Shown here piece after piece: positions 45,376 through 53,547 of a stretch of DNA of 64,000 bases. The position numbers and the translations under genes were made by a program. Below the pieces are notes generated by a model, which saw only the letters and a list, made by a program, of their open reading frames with translations, ran no database searches and was not told the origin of the DNA. Every line of letters starts with the position of its first letter. Positions within the stretch are counted from its first letter, which is position 1. Source of the DNA: Sphingobacterium sp. UBA7855 (GTDB taxonomy: Bacteria > Bacteroidota > Bacteroidia > Sphingobacteriales > Sphingobacteriaceae). The stretch covers positions 124,001-188,000 of the forward strand of contig DLST01000012.1 in NCBI GenBank assembly GCA_002500745.1. Reading direction: 5' to 3'.

Positions 45376-46572
45376 ATGAATATAAACAGAAAACTAATGC
45401 AGGCTATATTTTTCTTCTGCATCTTATTCCAAAACTGTAAAGAAGAAATTCAGGTTGCACCAGTCGTAAACAGCGCTGCACCAGGTCAAGTGAGTAACGT
45501 AAAGGTAGAAAACTTGGCTGGGGCCGCACGGATTACCTATACCTTACCAAAGGATCAGGATTTATTATATGTCAAAGCTGTATACCAATTAAAATCGGGC
45601 AAAGAAATGGAGGTAAAATCCTCCTACTACAACAACTCACTGTTGGTGGAAGGTTTTGCAGATACTAATCCGCATCCAATTAAACTCTATGCCGTAAATA
45701 GAAGTGAAGTCAGTTCGGAGCCGATCGAAGTCTCTGTAACCCCTTTAGAAAACCCCATCTGGAATACTTTCCGAAGTCTGGAGGCCATTCCAGCTTTTGG
45801 TGGCATTCGGATCACTGCCGAAAACGAGACCGAGAAAAATCTCACCGTAATGGTGATGGTCGATTCGTTGGGTGAATGGGTACCTTCTGTAGACAACATC
45901 TATACTTCCGCTAAACAGATTTCACGTACCATCCGTGGGTTTGCACCAAATCCCAAACAGTTTGCGATTACCGTGAGAGACAAGTACATGAATTTTACTG
46001 ATACCCTGGTCACCACCTTGACACCCCTGTTTGAACAGGCCCTTCCAAAATCGAGGTATACCGCAGTTACATTACCAACGGATTCTAAACAACAATATTC
46101 TTCCACGGGACTTTCTAAAATGTGGGATGGGGACATTATTAACTGGCCCAACATATCGTTGACTGACGTCACTGTCAATGGTCCACAATGGGTCACATTT
46201 GATACCGGTAAGTTGGCCAAAATGAGCCGGATTGTGATCTGGGACTATCCTGAATATACCAACAGTGGCCGTATGTATTATTATGGCGGGAACGTGCGAT
46301 TTTTTGAAATATGGGGTTCGGACAACCCGCCTTCAGACGGGAGCTGGAACAACTGGACCCGCTTGGGTACATTCGAAAGCAAAAAGCCCTCTGGATTACC
46401 CATGGGACAACAAACGGATGAAGATTATCAACTCGCCAATTCGGGTTTAAGCTTTGATTTTGATGTCAGTGCACCGAAGGTCCGCTATCTACGCATCAAA
46501 ACCATTAAAAATTGGCAGGGATCGTCCTTTATGTCCATCGCCGAATTACAGGTTTATGGCGATCCACGTTAG
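45376..46572 (+). CDS. DUF4959/DUF5126/DUF5000 surface lipoprotein (PUL B)
   Basis: The 398-residue lipoprotein (QNC, Cys21) has the three-domain build of a common PUL accessory protein. There is an N-terminal beta-sandwich (about 35-130, PGQVSNVKVENLAGAARI), a second sandwich (about 130-240) and a C-terminal discoidin-like DUF5000 domain (about 250-398, WVTFDTGKLAKMSRIVIWDY and YLRIKTIKNW). The discoidin domain resembles F5/8-type carbohydrate-binding modules. It probably helps bind the substrate at the surface next to SusCD. It lies 34 bp after susD. Confidence 0.8.
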   Translation: MNINRKLMQAIFFFCILFQNCKEEIQVAPVVNSAAPGQVSNVKVENLAGAARITYTLPKDQDLLYVKAVYQLKSGKEMEVKSSYYNNSLLVEGFADTNPHPIKLYAVNRSEVSSEPIEVSVTPLENPIWNTFRSLEAIPAFGGIRITAENETEKNLTVMVMVDSLGEWVPSVDNIYTSAKQISRTIRGFAPNPKQFAITVRDKYMNFTDTLVTTLTPLFEQALPKSRYTAVTLPTDSKQQYSSTGLSKMWDGDIINWPNISLTDVTVNGPQWVTFDTGKLAKMSRIVIWDYPEYTNSGRMYYYGGNVRFFEIWGSDNPPSDGSWNNWTRLGTFESKKPSGLPMGQQTDEDYQLANSGLSFDFDVSAPKVRYLRIKTIKNWQGSSFMSIAELQVYGDPR

Positions 46573-46602
46573 TACAACTTGTTTATTATCAATTAGACTA
46601 TT

Positions 46603-47838
46603 ATGAAAGTAGCACATATTAAAACATTCTTTATCATGTCCTTGCTTAGCATGGCCATGCTTTCTTTCCTTTGCTGTTCAAAGAGTGATGATTATAAAAA
46701 GTACCTCGAAGGCGGTGAAATTTCCTACACCGGAAAAATTGATTCCGTAAAGGTGTTCTCGGGTAAAGAGCGCGTCTATATTACTGGATTATTTATGGCC
46801 GACCCCAAGGTGGAACGTCTCAAAATATACTGGGATAATCGGCAAGATTCGACTGAGTTAAAAATCAATCGTACGGCTGGTGTAGACACCTTAAAAATTT
46901 CACTGAAAATAAGTGAAGGAGTACATAATTTTGAACTTATCACCTACGATGCCCAAGGCAATAAATCGCTAAGCGTTTTTAAAACTGGCGTATCTTATGG
47001 CGAACGATTCAGCTCGGGACTTATCAACAGACCAATGTATGCTGTTGACTACTTTGCGGGCGATCAAAAAACCACCGTCAATTGGGGGGGAATCGATCTG
47101 ACAAGTGGTGCTCAGTTTACCGAAGTGGAGTATACCAATACGTCAGGGAAATTGGTTGTTCAGAGAGACTCTATCAAGTTAGGTAAAAGTATTCTATCGG
47201 ATTTTCTCCCTGGCAAACCACTACGCTACCGTACATTATTTGTCCCGGATTCCTTAAGTATAGATACATTCTACACGAACTATTCTGCCAATATATCGCC
47301 CAAGGAGGTTTATCTAAAAAATATGAACTTTCCTTTCGAGACTTCTGCCATGGGCGGTGATCGCTGGGGCACTCCGGCGGTGTGGCTTGTCAATGATGCG
47401 GCAAAGAACTTCAAGACAGCAGATGGAAAATATTATGGCGGAATTGAGATTAGGGATAAAAAAGCCTGTTTATCTTTGGAAGCAGGTTGGTGGCAATGGG
47501 CCTCACCCTCACCCAACTTAGCGCCAATTGTAAATGGTAAAATTTATCAAACGACCAACCTACAGCCCGGAAAATATCGTTTTACAATCTCAAAGATTGA
47601 CAAAGGCAGCGCCGGTGTCGTTCACCTCATCGCCGCAAAAGGCAATGCCTTGCCCGATCAATCCGCCTTGAATACAGCCTTGGGCTTTCAAACCCTATCT
47701 GGAAGCAGTGCAATATTCGAATTTAGCGTAACAGAAGCGGGACCTGTAACCTTAGGTTTTCTCGGAAACATGAATGGAACCGCATCAGACGGCTCTTATT
47801 TTAAAGTCTCTGGCAATATGATCTTTGAAAAATTATAA
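46603..47838 (+). CDS. DUF4998/DUF5013 surface lipoprotein (PUL B)
   Basis: The 411-residue protein has a signal peptide ending in a double cysteine (FLCC, about residues 25-26). Residues 35-220 match DUF4998 in style (GKIDSVKVFSGKERVYITG, near 45). The C-terminal domain (about 240-411) is a beta-sandwich like DUF5013, with TTNLQPGKYRFTI and GSYFKVSGNMIFEKL. Such proteins regularly follow the DUF5000 lipoprotein in Bacteroidota PULs and are thought to bind glycan. It begins 30 bp after its neighbour and is part of the same operon. Confidence 0.75.
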   Translation: MKVAHIKTFFIMSLLSMAMLSFLCCSKSDDYKKYLEGGEISYTGKIDSVKVFSGKERVYITGLFMADPKVERLKIYWDNRQDSTELKINRTAGVDTLKISLKISEGVHNFELITYDAQGNKSLSVFKTGVSYGERFSSGLINRPMYAVDYFAGDQKTTVNWGGIDLTSGAQFTEVEYTNTSGKLVVQRDSIKLGKSILSDFLPGKPLRYRTLFVPDSLSIDTFYTNYSANISPKEVYLKNMNFPFETSAMGGDRWGTPAVWLVNDAAKNFKTADGKYYGGIEIRDKKACLSLEAGWWQWASPSPNLAPIVNGKIYQTTNLQPGKYRFTISKIDKGSAGVVHLIAAKGNALPDQSALNTALGFQTLSGSSAIFEFSVTEAGPVTLGFLGNMNGTASDGSYFKVSGNMIFEKL

Positions 47839-47847
47839 CCAAAATAG

Positions 47848-49071
47848 ATGAATAGATTAGTTTTTTATGTCTTTTTTACAGCCTGCACTTTAGCAGGCTG
47901 TAAAAAGGCTACTCCCGAAAGCAGTATAGTGACGCCTACAGAAAAAACAGACGATATCGCACTTGCTGAGCTTGGTAAATTATCCTTTTCCAATATCACG
48001 ACTACAGGTGCGATGATTACAGGAAAGGTGCTAAGCAAAGGTGGTGCACTTGTTACCAGTCGTGGCATCTGCTGGAATAAAGAGCCGAATCCGACCATCG
48101 ACAATAATCCGATGGAAGCAACTTCCAGTAAAGGTTCTGGTGAATTTAGTGTGGCACTAACAACCCTTGCCCCCTCGCAAACATACTACATTAGACCTTA
48201 CGCCAAAAATAAGGGCGGAATTGCTTATGGCGAACAACAGGTATTGACCACGGCCGATATACAATCGGTTACCTTTGGCACTAATCCGATCTTTATTGTC
48301 GGATCATCAATCGCATATTATGACGTGAATATTATCAGTAGCGGCGGTGGTGCTATTACGGAAAGAGGGATATGTTGGAGCCTACAGGAAAAACCGACTT
48401 TAAACGATCACAAAGTGACGAACGGTTCAAAAGGTACTGGAAAATTTAGAATAGGTATACTCAACCTTAATCCAAGCACAAACTATCATTTACGCGCTTA
48501 TGCAATCAACGAAACCGGTGTGAGCTACGGTCCCGATATCGCATTCCATACAATTGCTAAGGGTAAGGTAACCTATACGTTTAATAAAGCCGATAATCCT
48601 ACGGCGCAACAACTTGCTGCTTATCAACGATTGCAAGTTGCGCTCGACAGTGCAGTGTGGTATGTCAATAATTATACTTCTGCTACGAAACATATTTATC
48701 TCAACTACGATCCAGGCGTACCGACAGCCGACGCTAACAATGAGGGTTGGATGCGATTTGGTTCGGGTGAAGGATACCAAAATATCCGTACCATGTTGCA
48801 TGAGATGAATCATACCTTGGGGACTGGAACGACAAGCTGGTGGTCGCAGGCGATTATAAATGGTAAATATAGTTTGGCAAACGCCAACAAAACGCTAAAA
48901 ATGATTACTTTAGATGAATCAGCCGTTCTAAGTGGTGATAGCATGCATTGGTGGCCTTATGGTTTAAATCAAAATTCGGAAGTCAGTTCCAGTTGGGACT
49001 ACGTCTACAACTGTCTGATTATAGAAGCTATGCGTAAAGACGGTATGACCAGTCACAGTGGGCCTTATTAA
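47848..49071 (+). CDS. Surface lipoprotein with two FN3-like domains and a putative HExxH metalloprotease domain
   Basis: The lipobox is LAGC (Cys18). Two fibronectin-III-like repeats follow (about 40-136 and 138-236), each with the family motif RGICW (72-76 and 173-177) and a final tyrosine-rich strand. The C-terminal domain (about 240-407) contains LHEMNHTLGTG, an HExxH zinc motif (His318, Glu319, His322), and later MHWWPYGLN with His367 as a possible third ligand. This suggests a zincin, although the third ligand is not in the usual spacing. A peptidase at the end of a sugar-uptake operon would suit glycoprotein breakdown. The gene begins 9 bp after its neighbour and a terminator follows. 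Confidence 0.65.
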   Translation: MNRLVFYVFFTACTLAGCKKATPESSIVTPTEKTDDIALAELGKLSFSNITTTGAMITGKVLSKGGALVTSRGICWNKEPNPTIDNNPMEATSSKGSGEFSVALTTLAPSQTYYIRPYAKNKGGIAYGEQQVLTTADIQSVTFGTNPIFIVGSSIAYYDVNIISSGGGAITERGICWSLQEKPTLNDHKVTNGSKGTGKFRIGILNLNPSTNYHLRAYAINETGVSYGPDIAFHTIAKGKVTYTFNKADNPTAQQLAAYQRLQVALDSAVWYVNNYTSATKHIYLNYDPGVPTADANNEGWMRFGSGEGYQNIRTMLHEMNHTLGTGTTSWWSQAIINGKYSLANANKTLKMITLDESAVLSGDSMHWWPYGLNQNSEVSSSWDYVYNCLIIEAMRKDGMTSHSGPY

Positions 49072-49090
49072 TAGCAAGCTAGCTGTACAA

Positions 49091-49144
49091 AAAAGAGCAG
49101 AGACACAGGATATCTCATGAGAGTTACTGTTTTTCTGCTCTTTT
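49091..49144. terminator. Bidirectional terminator between PUL B and hybrid regulator 2
   Basis: An 11-bp stem (AAAAGAGCAGA with TCTGCTCTTTT) encloses a 32-nt loop that itself holds the palindrome TCTCATGAGA. T-runs follow on both strands. It lies between convergent genes ending at 49071 and 49168. Confidence 0.65.
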
Positions 49145-49167
49145 ATTTTTTAGCTAATCCGTCACGT

Positions 49168-52100
49168 TTAACTTATATTATCGGGCAAATTTCCGAGGTG
49201 GCTGTACCGCTTTCGGTATTCAGAGGGCGAACAACCAAAGATTTTGGAAAAATGCTGTCTAAAATGTTTGATATCCTTAAAGCCAACTTGATAAGCGGTT
49301 TCATTAATATTCGTTTTATTGCTAATCAGCAATTGCGCGGCGCGGCGCATCCGAATGTAACGGATAAATTCATTGGCAGATTTACCTGAAATAGACTTTA
49401 TTCTTCTATACATATTGGAGTGGCTCATGCCTAGCTCGTCGGCAAGCATTTTTACCGTAAAATTTTCATTCAACAAGTGCTTTTCAACTACTGCGATAGC
49501 GCGTTGAAGAAAATCTTTAAAGGCGGTCGGAACCTCATGATCTTTCGACTGCAATGTGATTTCACTGTAAAAATAAGTATGCAATCTATTTTTGTTTTCT
49601 ATCAGACTTTCCACTCGTGCCACGAGTAACTCTTTATCAAAAGGTTTAACAATATAGTCATCTGCCCCAACTTCGATCCCTTTTAATTTAACATCAAAAG
49701 ACGAACTTGCAGTTAACAAAATAATAGGAACATGGCTCCGCTTTGTATTGCTCTTCATATGTTTGCAGAGATCGATTCCAGAGTCTCCACCCATCATGAT
49801 ATCACTGATGACGATACTTGGTTCTATTTTTTCCAACACAGTTATTGCCATCTCGGCACTGTCTGCTTTAATAACTTCATATTTGTCAGAAAAAATTCCG
49901 GCAATATAATTTAGCATATCTTCATTATCATCAACAATTAATATTTTCTCCTGCATACCATCACCATACCACTCGTCAAGTGGTTGTCGTTTTTTGGAAT
50001 AGATTGAAGGTGTATGTTCACGCTTATCTTCTTCCGCAGAAGCAAGATGTCTAGAAGAAGCCTGTTGTAATTCGACAGTTGCATCAATCGTCGTTGAGTT
50101 GACCTGATGAATTGGTAATCGTATTGTAAAAGTAGCTCCAGCTTTTGGATTTGCAGTATATTCCAATTTACCTTCGTGCAGCGTAATAAATTTTTTCACA
50201 AAAAACAGTCCGATCCCAAAACCATCTGCGCTTTGGTTGAATAGATTAAAATTACGTTTAAAAGGTTTGAAAATTTCTTCTGTCAAATGGGTTGGACACC
50301 CCTGTCCGGAATCGATGATATCACATATCAATTCGGATTTTATACGGTTCACTTTAACAGATACAGATCCCCCTTTGTCTGTATATTTAAGCGCATTTTG
50401 AAGTAAATTGATGAAACAGATTTCGAGTTTTTCATTATCTGCATTTATAATCAGTTTCTCAATAGTTGTTTCAAATGAATAAGTAATATTTCGAGCACTG
50501 GCCAATTGTTTAAAGGACTCAAAGGCGTCTCGCCACACCTGTATAATGTCAAAAACCTTACTGGAGAGTTCGTCTAAATTACCATCGGATTTTCTAAACA
50601 AAAGAAGCTTATCCGCAAGGTTTAACAACCGCTTGGAATGATTGTAAATAGACAGTAGCTCGTCTGAATCTGCCATATTCTTTTTTGACTTGACGACTAT
50701 ATCTTTAATCGGATTTACAATGAGTGTCAATGGAGTTCTGATCTCATGGACGATGTGAGTAAAAAATGCCAGTTTATCTTCGAGTAATTCGTGTTCTTTA
50801 TCACGCTCAAACTCTGCAGTCTTCACTTTAAAGAGCAATAAAGCTTTATTCTCCCTATACCTATTATAAAAATAGAGTACCGCAGCGAGTAGCAAGAAGT
50901 ATCCTAGATATGCCCAAAAACTTCGATACCACGGAGGCAAAACTTCTATTTCGATAATTCGTTCTGCCGGGTTCCATTCGCCATTTGCATTGGTTGATCT
51001 AATATGTAATTTGTATGTACCTTCTCTAAGATTAGAATAATAGGCTGTCCGTTGTTTATTAACGTAATTCCAATCTTTGTCCCAGCCTTCCAAATAATAG
51101 GCGTAGTCGATCCTATCCGAAAAACTAAAGTCCAATGCCGCATAGGAAAATGATAATACTGCTTTATCAAATGGAATTTTTAGACGCTTCACCTCATTTA
51201 AAGGAATTTGTCTCTCCTGCCCCCTCTGGTCATATGGCATATTATCGATACTCAATCGGGTCAATTTTAACGCAGGAAAACGGGTCTTAAATAATACGTC
51301 CTTCGGTCTGATGATATTAAAACCACGTATGCCTCCAAAAATCAACTGATCATCATGCAATTTGATGGCAGCGTTGTAATTAAATTGGTTACTTTGAAGA
51401 CCGTCTGACTGGTAGAAGTTTTGAAATGTTTTTTTTTGTAAATCCAATTTGGAGAGTCCGTCGAGTGAAGATATCCACATGTTGCCTTGTGCATCCTGTA
51501 AGCTATTTAACAACGTATTACTAACAAGTCCATCCTTTTCGGTATAGCGCCTATAGTTCATTGTATTTAAGTTCAGATGTAAAAGTCCTCCCCCTTCGGT
51601 GCCAAGCCAAAGAAAGCCATTTTCTGTTTGTTGGATAAAACGAATTGGAGTACCGATCTGATAACTCTTGTATTTCATCGTACGCAAATCCAGTCGGAAT
51701 AAGGAATTCCAGGATCCCATCCACAAGGTAGCATCTTTATCTTCGTAAAACGTCAACACGTCATTTATTGGTAAATCGAGGTATTTAAACTGATCTGTGA
51801 TGGTATCTAAGCGATAGACATTTCCACTGGCAAGGGTGGAAGCCCAAAATGTCCCCCTACTGTCTTTAAATAAACGCCATACAGCATTATTGGCGTATGG
51901 CGTATTCGGATAGTAACAGCTATAATGCTTAACATCGCCTGTTTTTGTATTTAATTTTACAATCCCCATATCGTAGGTTCCAATCCACAACTGGTCATTT
52001 TGATGCTGAAGCAAGGATGTTATAAAAGAAGGTTTGCTCTGCATAGGAGCTGAATAGGTATAATTAACCAAATGGCCTTCCGATATACTCCATTTATATA

Positions 52101-53220
52101 ATCCATCCCCGTCAGTTCCTATCCAAATATGATCGCGATCGGCCTGTTCGAATGATAAAATAAAATCGGTGGTATTCACCCGTTGACTATTGGGAATAAG
52201 TTTAAATGATTGAAATCTTCTTTTTACGGGATCCACAATATTGACCCCACCCCTTAGCGTGCCAATCCAAATCCGATCATCTTTATCTTCCCAAACAGCA
52301 AAAACAGATCGACTGGTTAATTGTTTTTGGTCAAATCCGATATACTCTTCGAAAGTTTGTGTCGTGGTGTTAAATTTTTGAATGCCCGCACCATCGGTAC
52401 ATATCCACAGCTTTTTGTCTTTTCCAAAATAAAGGTTAACGATAGCTTTTCGATAAGTATCGTACTTATATTGATCAAACACGCCCGTTTTTATATGATA
52501 ACAATTAATTTTTTGATAATTGGCAAACCAAACGTCCCCGATTGCCGACACAGCCATAGTTGTCGACTGGAAATCACCCTGTTTCACAATTGAAAAACTC
52601 TTCTTTTTGCTATCATAATAAGCCAAACCAAGATGATCTATTATTGCCCAAATTCCAGCATCAGCTGCCTTGCAAATAGCTGAAACACGATAGTCGAAAT
52701 CCTTTTGGCCAGCATATGGTAAAGGTATCCTAGTCGCAATACTTCCATCCTTCGTTTCCTCAATTTTAAAAAGCCCTTTAGATCCGCCTTGCAAAAATAA
52801 CTGACCTAGCATATCCTTCTCTATTTGATGGATAGGAAAATTTAGAAGTTTATTTTCTCTTTGCGAACGCACCAACACTTGCTTACAAACTGAACGATTG
52901 GCGTCTATGACTGCCAACCCACTTTTGGTCGCAACATAGAGCTGCGCGGAAGCACTTTCGGCGATCGCAGTTACACGATTGTCGGGAATGGTATTATTAG
53001 ATAATGGCTCATTTTTAAAAACTTTAAATTCATATCCATCGTAACGATTCAGGCCATTGGATGTTCCAAACCACATAAACCCATCCTTATCCTGAAAGAT
53101 AGCCGTTACAAAATCGTTTGAAAGTCCTTTATCAGTGCCTAAATAAGCGATAGCTGATTGACACCATACAACATGTACCGGCAAAAGTAGCCCGAGAAGG
53201 ATCAAGTAGACGTTTTTCAT
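49168..53220 (-). CDS. Hybrid two-component system regulator 2
   Basis: The 1350-residue inner-membrane sensor has the same build as regulator 1. A signal peptide (1-20) is followed by beta-propeller repeats (about 25-640), a Y_Y_Y domain (about 690-760) and a transmembrane helix (about 768-787). The kinase histidine is His825 in HIVHEIRTP, with Asn942 in the ATPase N box. The receiver has Asp1140 and Lys1192, and the AraC domain covers about 1245-1345 (NINETAYQVGFKDIKHF). All key residues are present. It lies downstream of, and convergent with, PUL B and is its likely regulator; the ligand is unknown. It differs from regulator 1 throughout the sensor, so the two should respond to different sugars. 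Confidence 0.95.
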   Translation of the reverse strand: MKNVYLILLGLLLPVHVVWCQSAIAYLGTDKGLSNDFVTAIFQDKDGFMWFGTSNGLNRYDGYEFKVFKNEPLSNNTIPDNRVTAIAESASAQLYVATKSGLAVIDANRSVCKQVLVRSQRENKLLNFPIHQIEKDMLGQLFLQGGSKGLFKIEETKDGSIATRIPLPYAGQKDFDYRVSAICKAADAGIWAIIDHLGLAYYDSKKKSFSIVKQGDFQSTTMAVSAIGDVWFANYQKINCYHIKTGVFDQYKYDTYRKAIVNLYFGKDKKLWICTDGAGIQKFNTTTQTFEEYIGFDQKQLTSRSVFAVWEDKDDRIWIGTLRGGVNIVDPVKRRFQSFKLIPNSQRVNTTDFILSFEQADRDHIWIGTDGDGLYKWSISEGHLVNYTYSAPMQSKPSFITSLLQHQNDQLWIGTYDMGIVKLNTKTGDVKHYSCYYPNTPYANNAVWRLFKDSRGTFWASTLASGNVYRLDTITDQFKYLDLPINDVLTFYEDKDATLWMGSWNSLFRLDLRTMKYKSYQIGTPIRFIQQTENGFLWLGTEGGGLLHLNLNTMNYRRYTEKDGLVSNTLLNSLQDAQGNMWISSLDGLSKLDLQKKTFQNFYQSDGLQSNQFNYNAAIKLHDDQLIFGGIRGFNIIRPKDVLFKTRFPALKLTRLSIDNMPYDQRGQERQIPLNEVKRLKIPFDKAVLSFSYAALDFSFSDRIDYAYYLEGWDKDWNYVNKQRTAYYSNLREGTYKLHIRSTNANGEWNPAERIIEIEVLPPWYRSFWAYLGYFLLLAAVLYFYNRYRENKALLLFKVKTAEFERDKEHELLEDKLAFFTHIVHEIRTPLTLIVNPIKDIVVKSKKNMADSDELLSIYNHSKRLLNLADKLLLFRKSDGNLDELSSKVFDIIQVWRDAFESFKQLASARNITYSFETTIEKLIINADNEKLEICFINLLQNALKYTDKGGSVSVKVNRIKSELICDIIDSGQGCPTHLTEEIFKPFKRNFNLFNQSADGFGIGLFFVKKFITLHEGKLEYTANPKAGATFTIRLPIHQVNSTTIDATVELQQASSRHLASAEEDKREHTPSIYSKKRQPLDEWYGDGMQEKILIVDDNEDMLNYIAGIFSDKYEVIKADSAEMAITVLEKIEPSIVISDIMMGGDSGIDLCKHMKSNTKRSHVPIILLTASSSFDVKLKGIEVGADDYIVKPFDKELLVARVESLIENKNRLHTYFYSEITLQSKDHEVPTAFKDFLQRAIAVVEKHLLNENFTVKMLADELGMSHSNMYRRIKSISGKSANEFIRYIRMRRAAQLLISNKTNINETAYQVGFKDIKHFRQHFSKIFGCSPSEYRKRYSHLGNLPDNIS

Positions 53221-53394
53221 AAGAAGATTATAATTGTTTTAGTGACAATTAATTTACAAATAAAACCATTGATCGACAAATTCGAGATACAATATTTAGG
53301 ATCCGATGGGTGCTCTCCTAGGTTAATGTGGTAATTTGGTGCTGCTAATGGTCTAAATATCTATAGCTTAACTGATTTTCTTGACATTGCAAAT

Positions 53395-53424
53395 AAAAAA
53401 AGCGAGGATAAGACCTCGCTTTTT
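53395..53424 (-). terminator. Intrinsic terminator after the TPR protein gene
   Basis: AAAAAGCGAGG pairs with CCTCGCTTTTT around a 6-nt loop. It is symmetric but the only gene reading into it is the minus-strand TPR gene that ends at 53548. The rest of the gap 53221-53547 shows no gene; it must contain the promoter of hybrid regulator 2. Confidence 0.85.
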
Positions 53425-53547
53425 ATCGAGCTGTTGATAAAAAAGTCCAATTTATCAGACTCATAAATTTATAATCTTACCTATAATCTACATTCCGGAT
53501 AGCTTTATACTCACCATTAAATCCGCTGCGAAAACTTCTTAGAGATA

